From Cryobacterium sp. Y29 (GTDB taxonomy: Bacteria; Actinomycetota; Actinomycetes; Actinomycetales; Microbacteriaceae), in the NCBI RefSeq assembly GCF_002929825.1, contig NZ_PJJN01000036.1, positions 124,001 through 188,000 of the forward strand: 64,000 nt of DNA. Reading direction: 5' to 3'. Below the pieces are notes generated by a model, which searched no databases, was not told where the DNA came from, and worked only from the letters and a program-made list of their open reading frames with translations. Below, piece after piece: positions 42,629 through 52,698 of this stretch. The position numbers and the translations under genes were made by a program. Every line of letters starts with the position of its first letter. Position 1 is the first letter of the stretch.

Positions 42629-44323
42629 TCACCCAGTGATGGCACCTTCGGCGGCTGAGTGCACGAGCTTGGCGTATTTGGCGAGGACGCCACGGGTATA
42701 ACGCGGGGGAAGCGGCGCCCAGCCTTCTCGGCGGGCGGCGAACTCAGCAGGTGCGACCAGTAGGTCAAGCGTGCGAGCTGCGATATCGACCCGTATCAGA
42801 TCCCCATCGCGCACGAAGGCAATTGGACCTGCGTCCACCGCTTCGGGTGCTATGTGGCCGATGCACAGTCCGGTTGTGCCGCCTGAGAATCGACCGTCCG
42901 TTAATAGTAGTACATCGGAGCCGAGCCCTGCGCCCTTGATCGCGGCGGTGATCGAGAGCATCTCGCGCATTCCCGGCCCGCCCTTTGGGCCTTCATAGCG
43001 GATGATGACAACGTCACCCTTATAGATCTTGCCTTCGGTCAGGGCATCCATCGCCGCACGTTCTCGCTCGAAGACCCGTGCCGGTCCCTCGAAGACGGCG
43101 GCGTCGAATCCAGCGGTCTTCACGACGGCACCCTCTGGCGCAAAGGTGCCCTTGAGGATGGTGATGCCACCGCTTTTGTGAATGGGGTTGTCGAGCGTTC
43201 GCAACACCTCCCCGTCGAGGTCGGGCGGGTCGATTTCGGCGAGGTTCTCGGCCACGGTCTTGCCGGTCACGGTGAGGGCATCGCCGTGAATGAGGCCGGC
43301 CTCGAGCAGCGCGCGCATGACGACGGGAACGCCGCCCTGACGGTCGACGTCGTTCATGACGTACTTGCCGAAGGGCTTGAGGTCGCCAATGTGCGGAACC
43401 TGGTCGCCGATGCGGTTGAAGTCGTCGAGGGTGAGTTCGACCTCGGCCTCGCGGGCGATCGCGAGCAGGTGCAGCACGACGTTGGTCGAGCCACCGAAGG
43501 CCATGGCCACGGCGATGGCGTTCTCAAACGCCTTGCGGGTGAGAATGTCGCGGGCGGTGATGCCGAGGCGCAACATGTTGACGACGGCTTCGCCCGAGCG
43601 GCGGGCGAAATAGTCGCGGCGACGATCAGCGGATGCCGGGCTCGCCGAGCCGGGCAGGCTCATCCCGAGGGCTTCCGCGACGCTGGCCATGGTGTTCGCC
43701 GTGTACATGCCACCACAGGCACCCTCGCCGGGAGCAAACGCACACTCGATGCGCTTGGCATCCGCTTCACTCATGCGTCCCGCTTTCACCGCGCCGACCG
43801 CTTCGAACGAGTCGATGATGGTGATGTCTTTTTCGGTGCCGTCGGAGAGTTTGACCCAGCCCGGCGCGATCGATCCGGCGTAGAGGAACACGCTCGCGAG
43901 GTCGAGTCGAGCGGCGGCCATGAGCATGCCCGGCAGCGACTTGTCGCAGCCGGCGAGCAGCACGCTGCCATCGAGACGTTCGGCCTGCATGACGACCTCG
44001 ACCGAGTCAGCGATGACTTCCCGGGAGACGAGGGAGAAGTGCATGCCTTCGTGACCCATCGATATTCCGTCGGAGACCGAGATGGTACCGAACTGCAGCG
44101 GGTAGCCGCCGCCGGAGTGCACGCCCTCCTTCGCCGCCTGCGCCAGGCGGTCGAGCGATAGGTTGCACGGTGTGATCTCGTTCCACGAGCTCGCAATACC
44201 GATCTGGGGCTTGTCCCAGTCCGCATCGCCCATACCGACTGCACGCAGCATTCCACGAGATGTGGTGGCCTCGATCCCATCGGTGACGTCGCGGCTACGG
44301 GGTTTCACATCGATCTCAGACAT
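42629..44323 (-). CDS. ilvD: Dihydroxy-acid dehydratase
   Basis: A 564-residue Fe-S enzyme: [13 protein letters not shown] and [17 protein letters not shown] carry the cluster cysteines, and [19 protein letters not shown] the C-terminal substrate region. It dehydrates dihydroxy acids to the 2-oxo acids that IlvE aminates. The ATG at 44323 ([10 protein letters not shown]) is used; the open frame runs on for 59 codons that have no similarity and overlap the otsA-otsB gene. The gap to the upstream trehalose gene is only 31 bp, so the ilv promoter may lie inside that gene. Confidence 0.96.
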   Translation of the reverse strand: MSEIDVKPRSRDVTDGIEATTSRGMLRAVGMGDADWDKPQIGIASSWNEITPCNLSLDRLAQAAKEGVHSGGGYPLQFGTISVSDGISMGHEGMHFSLVSREVIADSVEVVMQAERLDGSVLLAGCDKSLPGMLMAAARLDLASVFLYAGSIAPGWVKLSDGTEKDITIIDSFEAVGAVKAGRMSEADAKRIECAFAPGEGACGGMYTANTMASVAEALGMSLPGSASPASADRRRDYFARRSGEAVVNMLRLGITARDILTRKAFENAIAVAMAFGGSTNVVLHLLAIAREAEVELTLDDFNRIGDQVPHIGDLKPFGKYVMNDVDRQGGVPVVMRALLEAGLIHGDALTVTGKTVAENLAEIDPPDLDGEVLRTLDNPIHKSGGITILKGTFAPEGAVVKTAGFDAAVFEGPARVFERERAAMDALTEGKIYKGDVVIIRYEGPKGGPGMREMLSITAAIKGAGLGSDVLLLTDGRFSGGTTGLCIGHIAPEAVDAGPIAFVRDGDLIRVDIAARTLDLLVAPAEFAARREGWAPLPPRYTRGVLAKYAKLVHSAAEGAITG

Positions 44324-44354
44324 GCTTCCGAGTCTAGAACCTTGCCGAGCCGGG

Positions 44355-46577
44355 TTAACCCGCCGGGGCAGCGCGGAGCTCCGCGATACGCACCAGCACT
44401 TGGATAACCTCGTGCGGGCTGCGCACCCGGTAACTCGCGAGAGTGGCACCCTGCCCAATTTTGAGCCCAAGGTCGTCGTCACGCAAAGCGCCGAAGGCAT
44501 CCTCGTCGGTCACGTCGTCACCGGCGTAGAACACGCGGTCGGCGCCGGTGTAGTCGCGCAGCTTCTTCAGGGCGTCGCCCTTGGTGCTCGACCGCACCGA
44601 GAATTCGAGCACGTTCTTACCTTCTCGAACGGTCAGCCCGGGCAGCTGATCGCCCAGTTGCTCGCGGGCCTGACGTTCGGCTCTCTCGCCGTCTTCCTCG
44701 GTTGCGAGGCGAGTGTGCAGGGCCATGCCCGCGGGCTTGCGCTCGATTGTGGTGCCGGCGATCCCGCCGGAGATGCTCTCGAGCACCCGGGCGAGGGTAT
44801 CGAGTTGCTCGAGCTCGGTGGAAAGCAGGTTGAGTTCAATCTCGGGGGTGTCCAGCTGCACCTCGATGCCGTGCGAGCCGGTAAGCAGCACCGAACTCTG
44901 CGGCTGGGCAACGTGTTGCAGGCTGACCAGGGCCCGTCCGGAGACGAGGGCGACTCGCACGCCGGGCAGATCGAGCAGGGCCTGCACGGCTTCCCGGTTG
45001 CCGGCGATGGCGCGGGCGTCTTCGGGATGGTCGACGTGGGGCGCCAGGGTGCCGTCGAAGTCGAGGGCGATGAGCAGGTTCTCGGCGCCGGCAAGGCTCT
45101 GCAGGGCTAGGTCGAGGTCGTCGGAAATTCCGGCGGGCACAGCGGCACCGCCGGTCAGCGCTCGTAGGAAGGAAGCCGACCAGACGGCGACATCGTTTTC
45201 GGCGACTTTGCGTCGCAGCGACCGCATGCGGCGCGTACGCTCCCGTTTGGGCATCTCGACCGCCCGCACGATGGCATCCTTAGTACCGTCGATGTCGTGC
45301 GGATTAATAAGAATCGCCTGTTTGAGTTCATCGGCGGCGCCGGCGAACTCGCTCAACACAAGCACTCCGTCAACGTCGAAACGCGCAGCCACATATTCTT
45401 TGGCGACCAGGTTCATGCCGTCGCGCAAGGCCGTGACGAGCATGACATCGGCGGCGAGATACATCGCGACCATCTCTTCGCGCGGATAACTGTGGTGGTG
45501 GTAGCTGATGGCAGTGTGACTGATAGTCGAGAAATCGCCGTTGAGCCGGCCGACAGCGAGCTCGATCTCGTCACGCAGGGCCATATAGGTACTGACGCGT
45601 TCGCGTGACGGGCTGGCAACCTGCACCAGGGTGACGTCTTCAACGCTCAACCGGCCGTCGGCGAGCAGCTCACCAAAGGCCTTGATGCGGTGACCGATAC
45701 CCTTGGTGTAGTCGAGCCGGTCGACACCGAGCATCAGTGTTTTGGGATTGCCAAGGTCTTCGCGAATTTGGCGAGCCCTGGCTTGAATGTCGGGGCGCCG
45801 GGCGAGATCTTCATAGCCGGCCGAGTCGATCGAGATGGGAAAGTGTTTGGCGATGACGCGGCGGGAGTCCCCATTCTGGCCGCTCTCACTGGTCGGCACG
45901 TCGATGACGACGCCGCGGGTGGGGTAGCCGTAGAGACGACGTACCGCTTGGGAGAAGTTACCGGCGTCGGCACTGCGCTGAAAGCCGATCACGTCAGCAC
46001 CAAGCAACCCGTGCAGAATCTGTTTGCGCCAGGGCAGCTGCGCATAGATTCCATATGGCGGAAAGGGAATGTGATTGAAGAAACCGATGACGAGGTCGGG
46101 GCGGGCTTCGCGCAACATGCGCGGCACAAGCTGCAGCTGGTAGTCGTGCACCCAAACCGTTGCGCCCGGGGCAGCGACTGCAGCAGCCGCCGCCGCGAAT
46201 CGGCGGTTGACCGTAATGTACGCTTCCCACGTTTCGCGGTGAAAGCTCGGCGGAGCGATAACGTCGTGATACAGCGGCCAGAGCGTGTCGTTGGAAAAGC
46301 CCTCGTAGTAATCTTCGATGTCGGCTTCATCGAGCCTCACCGGCACGAGCGAGATCCCGTCATTTTCGAACGGTTCGAAATCGCGGGCGGCGACACCCGG
46401 CCAGCCGACCCAGGCCCCATGCGAGGAACGCATCAGCGGTTCAAGTGCGGTGACCAGCCCGCCGGGCGACGTGCGCCAGGTGACGGCGCCATCCTTGGCC
46501 TCTTCGTAATCTACCGGTAGCCGGTTGGAGACGACGACGAAAGTGTACGTGCCGGCGGGGGTAGGCGCCGGCGCCAC
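44355..46577 (-). CDS. otsAB: Bifunctional trehalose-6-phosphate synthase/phosphatase (OtsA-OtsB fusion)
   Basis: A 740-residue two-domain protein. Residues about 10-470 are a GT20 synthase: [54 protein letters not shown] and [12 protein letters not shown]. Residues about 495-740 are a HAD phosphatase with [24 protein letters not shown] and [12 protein letters not shown]. Together they turn UDP-glucose (or ADP-glucose) and glucose-6-phosphate into trehalose without releasing the phosphate intermediate, a cold, salt and drought protectant. A GTG start fits. A trehalase-like enzyme lies 1 kb away on the other strand. Confidence 0.95.
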   Translation of the reverse strand: MAPAPTPAGTYTFVVVSNRLPVDYEEAKDGAVTWRTSPGGLVTALEPLMRSSHGAWVGWPGVAARDFEPFENDGISLVPVRLDEADIEDYYEGFSNDTLWPLYHDVIAPPSFHRETWEAYITVNRRFAAAAAAVAAPGATVWVHDYQLQLVPRMLREARPDLVIGFFNHIPFPPYGIYAQLPWRKQILHGLLGADVIGFQRSADAGNFSQAVRRLYGYPTRGVVIDVPTSESGQNGDSRRVIAKHFPISIDSAGYEDLARRPDIQARARQIREDLGNPKTLMLGVDRLDYTKGIGHRIKAFGELLADGRLSVEDVTLVQVASPSRERVSTYMALRDEIELAVGRLNGDFSTISHTAISYHHHSYPREEMVAMYLAADVMLVTALRDGMNLVAKEYVAARFDVDGVLVLSEFAGAADELKQAILINPHDIDGTKDAIVRAVEMPKRERTRRMRSLRRKVAENDVAVWSASFLRALTGGAAVPAGISDDLDLALQSLAGAENLLIALDFDGTLAPHVDHPEDARAIAGNREAVQALLDLPGVRVALVSGRALVSLQHVAQPQSSVLLTGSHGIEVQLDTPEIELNLLSTELEQLDTLARVLESISGGIAGTTIERKPAGMALHTRLATEEDGERAERQAREQLGDQLPGLTVREGKNVLEFSVRSSTKGDALKKLRDYTGADRVFYAGDDVTDEDAFGALRDDDLGLKIGQGATLASYRVRSPHEVIQVLVRIAELRAAPAG

Positions 46578-46730
46578 GGGGGGCGGGTCGACCAGGGACC
46601 GTGTGGGCTCGGCTGAAGTTGTGATGGATCATCCGTTCCGGGCACACCCGAGGTGCACACCTCTGTTGCAGCCCTAAGGTTACCAGTCGGACCACGCCTA
46701 TTCTCGGGTAACCTGATGCCGGAGGAACAC

Positions 46731-46919
46731 ATGCGAAAATTCTTGTTCAGCACCGCAATGATCGGCGTTATCGCCGGTGGTTGGAACACCGTGCAGGCCA
46801 CGCGGCACGGCCCGCGGGACTGGCGTCTCGTGATGCTGTGGCTCGGCTGGGGCCTGAGCGCCGCCGTCGCCATCGGCACGGTCATCGAAGACGCAAATAA
46901 ACGTCAGGTCGAGAGCTGA
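46731..46919 (+). CDS. Small conserved membrane-associated protein, unknown
   Basis: A 62-residue protein (MRKFLFSTAMIGVIAGGW...) with two weak hydrophobic stretches: FLFSTAMIGVIAGGW and LVMLWLGWGLSAAVAIGTVI. GGAGG lies five bases before the ATG at 46731, which fixes the start. It is divergent from the trehalose synthase gene. Too short to assign; similar tiny proteins are common in Microbacteriaceae. Confidence 0.62.
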   Translation: MRKFLFSTAMIGVIAGGWNTVQATRHGPRDWRLVMLWLGWGLSAAVAIGTVIEDANKRQVES

Positions 46920-47035
46920 ATTCAGCTCCCAATCGGCTAGTTCGGCGGCGTGTCCCCCGGTAAGTCGACGACTTTTCACCCAAAATATAGAGCGGCTCAT
47001 TTCAGCTGCACACGCGCACCGGAAAGGGGCTTGTC

Positions 47036-47545
47036 ATGTTTGGTCGTCGACGCCGACGTTTGGCCGCGAGTGCGGCGCTGAGCGTGGCCTCCACCCCGGT
47101 GCTGCGCGACGAACAGATTTTCGAACTGCTGCACGACAAGCTCACGGCGTTGGTCGGTGAGCACGGCGCCTGGACGCTAGTGGCCCGCAGCGCGGACGAC
47201 ACCGAGGTCATTTTTCACGGGTTGAAGGCCAGAGAGATCGCGACCGAATTGACCGACGCGATCACCACCCAACAAGCCGCTCTGCGCGGCGAGACCAGCG
47301 GTGAGCCGACGGCTCTGACCTGGTCTCCCGCGCCAATCACGACCTGGAGCGAACCAGCCGCGAGCCAGGCCCCGGCACGGGACGCTGCACCAATCACCGC
47401 TGCATTAGCCGACACTGCCTCGATGCACGCCCTGCTCGCCGAGGCCACGTCGGTTGAACCGAACGACGACGACCCGGCTGCGGCCTCCGCTGCCTGGATT
47501 GACAAGGCCTCCGCAACGCTCGCATCGGCCCGCCTCGTCGTCTAA
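47036..47545 (+). CDS. Hypothetical protein, possibly lineage-specific
   Basis: A 169-residue soluble protein. It opens with a strongly basic MFGRRRRRLAASAALSV, then a mixed region EQIFELLHDKLTALVGEHGA and TEVIFHGLKAREIATELTD, and a long Ala/Pro/Thr-rich half that is probably disordered. GGAAAGGGG precedes the ATG. Codon use is normal, so it is likely expressed. No family recognised; it lies between the trehalose-making and trehalase-like genes. Confidence 0.65.
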   Translation: MFGRRRRRLAASAALSVASTPVLRDEQIFELLHDKLTALVGEHGAWTLVARSADDTEVIFHGLKAREIATELTDAITTQQAALRGETSGEPTALTWSPAPITTWSEPAASQAPARDAAPITAALADTASMHALLAEATSVEPNDDDPAAASAAWIDKASATLASARLVV

Positions 47546-47615
47546 CCGCATCAGCAACAATCGACGATGCCCGATCGTCGGCGAATTCTCACCCTGTTGC
47601 TGACAGGATGGCCTG

Positions 47616-49391
47616 ATGGCACTCAATATCGAGGACTACGCGCTCATCAGCGATTGCCATTCGGCGGCTCTCGTAGGTCGAGACGGCAGCATTGACTGGC
47701 TCTGCCTGCCACGCTATGATTCCGCTTCCATGTTTGGAGCCCTCCTCGGCAGCGAGAACCACGGCCGTTGGCTGCTGGCACCGGCCGACGAGGAAGCCAC
47801 CGCCACCCGCAGCTATCAGGGTGATACCTTCGTGTTGTCGACGGTGTGGACCACGAAAACAGGCCAGGTCGAGGTACTCGACTTCATGCCGCACGGCAAC
47901 GGCCGGGCCGATCTGGTGCGCCGGGTGCGCGGCATCAGCGGCACGGTGCACATGACTCAGGATCTGCGCATCCGCTTTGGCTATGCCACAACGATCCCGT
48001 GGGTGCGCCAGCTCAAGGGCGAGTCGGTGCACGGCCTCGTGGCGATCGCCGGGCCCGACGCCATCGTGGTGCGCGGCCCTGCCCTGCGCGCCTCAGACCA
48101 CCGCCACGTGTCCCATTTCGACGTCACCGCTGGCGACACGGTCGACGCCCATCTGACCTGGTATCCCTCGCACCGCGATACTCCAGCCGCCATCGACATC
48201 GATGCCGTCCACGCCGCAACCTGCGCCTGGTGGCAGAAATGGGCGTCGAATTGCAGCCACGAGGGCCCCTTACGCGCCCAGGTGGTTCGTTCCCTGCTCG
48301 TGCTGCGGGCGCTGACGCATGAGCGAACCGGCGGCATTGTGGCGGCCGCGACTACCTCGCTGCCCGAGCAGATCGGGGGCACCCGCAACTGGGACTATCG
48401 CTATGTCTGGCTCCGCGATGCCTCGCTCACGCTCGAGGTTTTACTCAGCCACGGCTACGAGGTGGAGGCCGGCGGCTGGCGGGCCTGGCTGCTTCGCGCC
48501 ATTGCCGGCGACCCGAGCGACGTGCAGATCATGTACGGGCTCTCCGGCGAGCGCTACCTGCCCGAACACGAACTGACCGCCCTGCCCGGCTACCAGGGCT
48601 CCTCCCCCGCGCGCGTGGGTAACAGCGCGGTCGACCAGTTCCAATCCGACGTGATCGGCGAGGTCATGGTAGCCCTGCATGCAGCCCGCGCCGCGGGCGT
48701 GCGCGAGAACGAGTTCTCCTGGCCGCTGCAGCGCGCCCTCATGAGCTTTCTCGAGAAGAACTGGCGCCGCGCCGACCAGGGCATCTGGGAAGTACGCGGC
48801 CAAGCCCGCGAATTCACCCACTCGCGGGTGATGGTCTGGGCCGCCTTCGACCGCGCCGTGCGCGGCATCGAAGAGTGCGGCCTCGACGGTCCGCTCGACC
48901 GTTGGAGGACCCTGCGCGACGAGGTGCGCACCGACATCGAGACTCGCGCTTTTGACGCGAATCGAAATAGCTATGTGCAGTACTGCGGCAGCACCGAAGT
49001 GGATGCCTCGCTCCTCGTACTCCCACAGGTCGGCTTCTGCGCACCCACCGATCCACGCATGCTCGGCACGGTGGCTGCGATCGAGGCAGACCTCATGCGA
49101 GATGGGCTGTTGCTGCGTTACCGCACCCACGCCGCGGTGGACGGATTGCCGCCGGGTGAGCATCCGTTTCTAGCCTGTTCCTTCTGGCTGGTCGAGCAAT
49201 ACGCCAAGTCGGGAAGACGTGATGACGCCAATGCGCTCATGAATCGACTGCTCGGCTTCGTGAACGATGTCGGGCTGCTCTCCGAGGAGTACGACGTGAC
49301 CAGCGGGCACCAGATGGGCAACACCCCGCAAGCGCTCTCACACCTGGCCCTGGTGCGGGCAGCGGATGCGATTGAAGCTGCTGGCTCGTGA
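47616..49391 (+). CDS. Glycoside hydrolase family 15 (trehalase/glucoamylase-like)
   Basis: A 591-residue cytosolic enzyme with no signal peptide. The N-terminal beta domain (YALISDCHSAALVGRDGSID then WLCLPRYDS) and the (alpha/alpha)6 catalytic domain (GGTRNWDYRYVWLRDASLTL) are typical of GH15. The C-terminal block LLSEEYDVTSGHQMGNTPQA contains the catalytic-base region. In Mycobacterium this family includes the true trehalase, and the OtsA-OtsB fusion lies just upstream on the other strand. Trehalose breakdown is therefore the best guess. Glucoamylase activity cannot be excluded. Confidence 0.88.
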   Translation: MALNIEDYALISDCHSAALVGRDGSIDWLCLPRYDSASMFGALLGSENHGRWLLAPADEEATATRSYQGDTFVLSTVWTTKTGQVEVLDFMPHGNGRADLVRRVRGISGTVHMTQDLRIRFGYATTIPWVRQLKGESVHGLVAIAGPDAIVVRGPALRASDHRHVSHFDVTAGDTVDAHLTWYPSHRDTPAAIDIDAVHAATCAWWQKWASNCSHEGPLRAQVVRSLLVLRALTHERTGGIVAAATTSLPEQIGGTRNWDYRYVWLRDASLTLEVLLSHGYEVEAGGWRAWLLRAIAGDPSDVQIMYGLSGERYLPEHELTALPGYQGSSPARVGNSAVDQFQSDVIGEVMVALHAARAAGVRENEFSWPLQRALMSFLEKNWRRADQGIWEVRGQAREFTHSRVMVWAAFDRAVRGIEECGLDGPLDRWRTLRDEVRTDIETRAFDANRNSYVQYCGSTEVDASLLVLPQVGFCAPTDPRMLGTVAAIEADLMRDGLLLRYRTHAAVDGLPPGEHPFLACSFWLVEQYAKSGRRDDANALMNRLLGFVNDVGLLSEEYDVTSGHQMGNTPQALSHLALVRAADAIEAAGS

Positions 49392-49477
49392 TCCCGATCA
49401 CGACCTCTACAGTTCGCGGTGTTTTGTTGTAGATATTCTTCAGCGGCGGGTAGGCGCCGAATTCTAGATTTAAAACC

Positions 49478-50080
49478 ATGACCGACACCGCACGTTCGAG
49501 CGCCCCGACAAGGCGCATTATGCCCGCCCGTGATCTTGCCCAGATCGCTATCTTCGCCGCCCTCATCGCGGCGCTCGGCCTGCCGGGACCCCTCAACATC
49601 GGGCCGGTGCCGATCACCATGCAGACCCTCGGCGTGATGCTCGCCGGGGCGATTCTCGGCCCGCGCAAGGGAACCCTCGCCGTGCTGCTGTTTCTCGTTC
49701 TGACAGCGGTGGGTCTCCCCCTGCTCGCCGGCGCTCGCGGCGGCATCGGCGTCTTCACAGTCAGTCCGGCCGCAGGATACCTGTACGGCTGGCTGCTCGG
49801 TGCCTTCGTCACCGGATACCTCACCGCCCGCCTGCTGCCGAAATACCCGTTTTGGCCCGCTCTCGGCGCCACGATTCTCGGCGGCATCGTCGCCGTCTAC
49901 CTGGTTGGTATTCCCGTCATGGCCCTCAACCTCGGACTGCCGCTCGTGACCACGATCGGCCTGAACCTCGCGTTCATACCCGGCGACCTGATCAAGGTCA
50001 TCGTGACCGTGCTGGTCGCCCGCCAGGTGCACAAGGCCTATCCTGGCCTGATCGCGAAGGGTCGCCGGCCGGTAGCGTGA
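49478..50080 (+). CDS. bioY: Biotin ECF transporter S-component
   Basis: A 200-residue membrane protein with six segments: IAIFAALIAALGLPGPLNI, VPITMQTLGVMLAGAILGP, FTVSPAAGYLYGWLLGAFV and PGDLIKVIVTVLVARQVHKA. The GP(V)PITMQTL motif and the D/K near the C-terminus identify BioY, which binds biotin. Its stop overlaps the GTG of the ATPase (GTGA), so bioY-bioM-bioN are one operon. The usual Microbacteriaceae biotin auxotrophy would fit a dedicated importer, but no biotin synthesis genes could be judged from this window. Confidence 0.94.
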   Translation: MTDTARSSAPTRRIMPARDLAQIAIFAALIAALGLPGPLNIGPVPITMQTLGVMLAGAILGPRKGTLAVLLFLVLTAVGLPLLAGARGGIGVFTVSPAAGYLYGWLLGAFVTGYLTARLLPKYPFWPALGATILGGIVAVYLVGIPVMALNLGLPLVTTIGLNLAFIPGDLIKVIVTVLVARQVHKAYPGLIAKGRRPVA

Positions 50081-50757
50081 GCGTCATACGCTTCGACCAG
50101 GTCGGGCAGTCATTCGGTGAGCGCAGGGTGCTGCGCAACGTGAACCTCAGCCTGACCGAGCACCGCATCGGTATCGTCGGCGCGAACGGCTCGGGTAAAT
50201 CCACGCTCGTGCGCATGATCAATGGGCTCGTCACTCCAACGAGCGGCACCGTGACGGTGGACGGGCTCGACGTGGCCCGCCATGCTCGCGACGTGCGCCG
50301 CAAGGTGGGGTTCATTTTCACGAATCCCGACAACCAGATCGTGATGCCCACCGTGCAGGAAGACGTGGCGTTCACCCTGCGTCGACGCGGTCTCTCCCCC
50401 GCCGAGATCGCCGAGCGCACGGCGGCCGCCCTGGAACAGTTCGGTTTGAGCGAGCACGCCGAGCAACCAGCGCACCGCCTCTCCGGCGGGCAGAAGCAAC
50501 TGCTCGCCCTCGCCGCCGTTTTGGTGGCACGTCCGGCCACGGTCGTTGCCGACGAACCGACGACGCTGCTCGATGCCCGAAATGCCCGGCGCATCGGAGA
50601 GCTACTGCACACGCTTCCCCAGCAGGTCATCGTCGTCACCCACCACCTGCACCTGGTCGAAGAATTCGATCGCGTGATCGTGATCGAAGACGGTACGGTC
50701 GTCGCTGACGGCGCACCCGAGCAGTCCCTGGCGGCGTACCGCGCCCTGCTGCAGTGA
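50077..50757 (+). CDS. bioM: Biotin ECF transporter ATPase (BioM/CbiO type)
   Basis: A 226-residue ATPase: Walker A GANGSGKST, a Q-loop region FIFTNPDNQIVM of the ECF type, signature LSGGQKQLLALA, Walker B VVADEPTT and H-loop VVTHHLH. The FTNPDNQ sequence is characteristic of CbiO/EcfA. It sits between bioY and bioN and energises biotin import. GTG start overlapping the bioY stop. Confidence 0.93.
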   Translation: MSVIRFDQVGQSFGERRVLRNVNLSLTEHRIGIVGANGSGKSTLVRMINGLVTPTSGTVTVDGLDVARHARDVRRKVGFIFTNPDNQIVMPTVQEDVAFTLRRRGLSPAEIAERTAAALEQFGLSEHAEQPAHRLSGGQKQLLALAAVLVARPATVVADEPTTLLDARNARRIGELLHTLPQQVIVVTHHLHLVEEFDRVIVIEDGTVVADGAPEQSLAAYRALLQ

Positions 50758-50767
50758 GCAGCGGCAC

Positions 50768-51361
50768 ATGATCGGCCTGTACAGCCCCGGCACCTCGCTC
50801 ATTCACCGGGCGCCCACCCTGCTCAAGCTGTTTCTGCTCTCACTCTGCGTCGTTCTGATCGGAATCTCGCCCAATCCGTGGGTCGTCGGCGGCGCGGCGG
50901 CCGGCGTCGTGCTTTTGTTTTTATTGGCGCAGGTTCCGGTGCGAGCGGCCGCAGCCCAGATCGCCCCGATTCTGCTGATCCTGCTGGTCGCGGTACCAAT
51001 CCAGGGATTGCTCTCCGGCTGGATGGTCGCCGCTCTGATGGCTGGCCGTCTGCTCGTGGCAGTGGCCCTCGCCGCCCTGTTCACGATGACCACGACGGTC
51101 ACTGCCGTGCTCGAAGCGTTCCAAGCCCTGCTGCGACCGTTCCGCCGGTTCATCGACGCCGACCGGGTGGGGTTGCTCGTCGCGCTCACCATTCGCTGCA
51201 TTCCGTTGGTGAGCGACATCGTGCGCGAGGTGCTCGAGGCCCGCACGGCCCGCGGTACGCGGGGCTCGCTCCTGTCGATCGCCGTTCCGGTGGTGGTGCG
51301 CTCGCTCTACGCAGCGGATGCCCTGGGTGAGGCCCTGATCGCCCGCGGTCTCGACGACTGA
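50768..51361 (+). CDS. bioN: Biotin ECF transporter transmembrane T-component
   Basis: A 197-residue EcfT protein: early GTSLIHRAPTLLKLFLLSLC, hydrophobic helices, and the coupling helices with VREVLEARTARGTRGSLLSI (the Ala-Arg-Gly box) that contact the ATPases. Together with BioY and BioM it makes a complete energy-coupling-factor biotin importer. It begins ten bases after bioM. A weak inverted repeat (GCCACGC/GCGTGGC, about 51379-51423) follows it. Confidence 0.92.
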   Translation: MIGLYSPGTSLIHRAPTLLKLFLLSLCVVLIGISPNPWVVGGAAAGVVLLFLLAQVPVRAAAAQIAPILLILLVAVPIQGLLSGWMVAALMAGRLLVAVALAALFTMTTTVTAVLEAFQALLRPFRRFIDADRVGLLVALTIRCIPLVSDIVREVLEARTARGTRGSLLSIAVPVVVRSLYAADALGEALIARGLDD

Positions 51362-51511
51362 CTCTCGCCTGCCCGGTCGCCACGCCGAGGCATCCACTCA
51401 GCCCGTTCTGAGGCGAAGCGTGGCAGAGTAGGGATTTGGGCGTTCGCGCCACCCAGACATTCACCCGATCCGTGCCTGCCTGTCTGCAGCTACGTTCTCG
51501 AAAGAGGCCCC

Positions 51512-52513
51512 GTGTCGAAGATTCCCGCCCTGCTCGCCATCGTTGGCCTGACGCTCGCGCTGACCGCTTGCGGAAGCAGCGATACTCCCCAGCCAACGGA
51601 TACCGCTCCCGCGGCCGATGCTGCCTTTGCCGAATGCACCTCCCCGGGCAAGATCTCGGACGCCGTCGATGTGACCGGCGACTTCGGCGGCGTTCCCGCC
51701 GTGGACTTCGCCGAGCCGCTTGACCCCTCGTCTACCCAGCGCACGGTGGCCATCAAGGGAACCGGCACCACCGAGGCAGGCGGCGGTTCCTTGGTAGCTG
51801 CCTCACTCTCGGTGTATAACGGAACCACCGGCGCCGTGGTGCAGGAAACGAAATACCCGACCGACGGGTCCAGCGAGACCGTCACCGTCGGCGATACGTT
51901 CCTGCCGGGACTCGTGCGGGCCGTCAACTGTGCCGTTGAAGGCGACCGCATCGTGACGGTCAGTACGAGCGACGATGCCTTTGGCACCACGGGCGCCTCC
52001 GAAATCGGAATCGCAGCGGGTGACTCGGTTGTCTTCGTCATCGACGTCATCTCTGTGACCAACCTCGCCGACCGTGCCGACGGTGTCGACCAGCCCGCCG
52101 TCGACGGCCTTCCCACCGTCACACTCGCCAAGGATGGTGCTCCGACCATCACCATCCCCGACACAGACGCGCCGACCGAACTCAAGATCGCACCCTTGAA
52201 GCTGGGTGACGGAGCCGTGGTCGCCGATGGCGACACCGTGTCGGTTGAATACACCGGTGTGATCTGGGCCAGCGGCAAAACCTTCGACTCCTCATGGACC
52301 ACGGTCGGACCGGCGACCTTTGCCACCAACCGGGTCGTTCCGGGCTTCGGCGCCGCGCTCGTCGGCCAGACCGTCGGATCCCAGGTACTAGCGGTCTTGC
52401 CACCGGCCGAAGGCTATGGCGAAGCGGGCAATGATCAGGCTGGTATCAGCGGAACGGATACCCTCGTGTTCGTCGTCGACATTGTGGGCACTGCAGCGAC
52501 TCCCGCCGCCTAA
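51512..52513 (+). CDS. FKBP-type peptidyl-prolyl isomerase lipoprotein with two FKBP-like domains
   Basis: A 333-residue lipoprotein: signal ALLAIVGLTLALTAC with the lipobox cysteine, then a linker. Residues about 75-190 resemble a degenerate FKBP domain (TVTVGDTFLPGLVRAVNCAV, then SVVFVIDVISV), and residues about 225-330 a fuller one (VSVEYTGVIWASGKTFDSSW, VVPGFGAALVGQTVG, VLAVLPPAEGYGE, TLVFVVDIVG). The second carries the rapamycin/proline pocket residues. It probably folds exported proteins at the cell envelope. GTG start; a strong terminator follows. Confidence 0.9.
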   Translation: MSKIPALLAIVGLTLALTACGSSDTPQPTDTAPAADAAFAECTSPGKISDAVDVTGDFGGVPAVDFAEPLDPSSTQRTVAIKGTGTTEAGGGSLVAASLSVYNGTTGAVVQETKYPTDGSSETVTVGDTFLPGLVRAVNCAVEGDRIVTVSTSDDAFGTTGASEIGIAAGDSVVFVIDVISVTNLADRADGVDQPAVDGLPTVTLAKDGAPTITIPDTDAPTELKIAPLKLGDGAVVADGDTVSVEYTGVIWASGKTFDSSWTTVGPATFATNRVVPGFGAALVGQTVGSQVLAVLPPAEGYGEAGNDQAGISGTDTLVFVVDIVGTAATPAA

Positions 52514-52528
52514 CGCGGACGCCCGGCA

Positions 52529-52568
52529 CGCCGCCCATCGACCCTTCGGTTGGTGGGCGGCGTTTTTT
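52529..52568 (+). terminator. Rho-independent terminator after the FKBP gene
   Basis: CGCCGCCCA pairs with TGGGCGGCG, with an inner ACC/GGT extension and a CTTC-type loop, followed by TTTTTT. It ends the transcript of the FKBP gene 15 bases past its stop. Confidence 0.8.
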
Positions 52569-52698
52569 CGTCTACTGACGAGCCGTTCCTGAGTGTCTAC
52601 CCAGCCGCGCCGGGGGTTGACGTGAGAGTGTGGAGTTCTGAACCAAATGCCCGGCAGCGTGTCGGGCGTGATCTCTCCCATCGAAAGAGGCTATCCAC

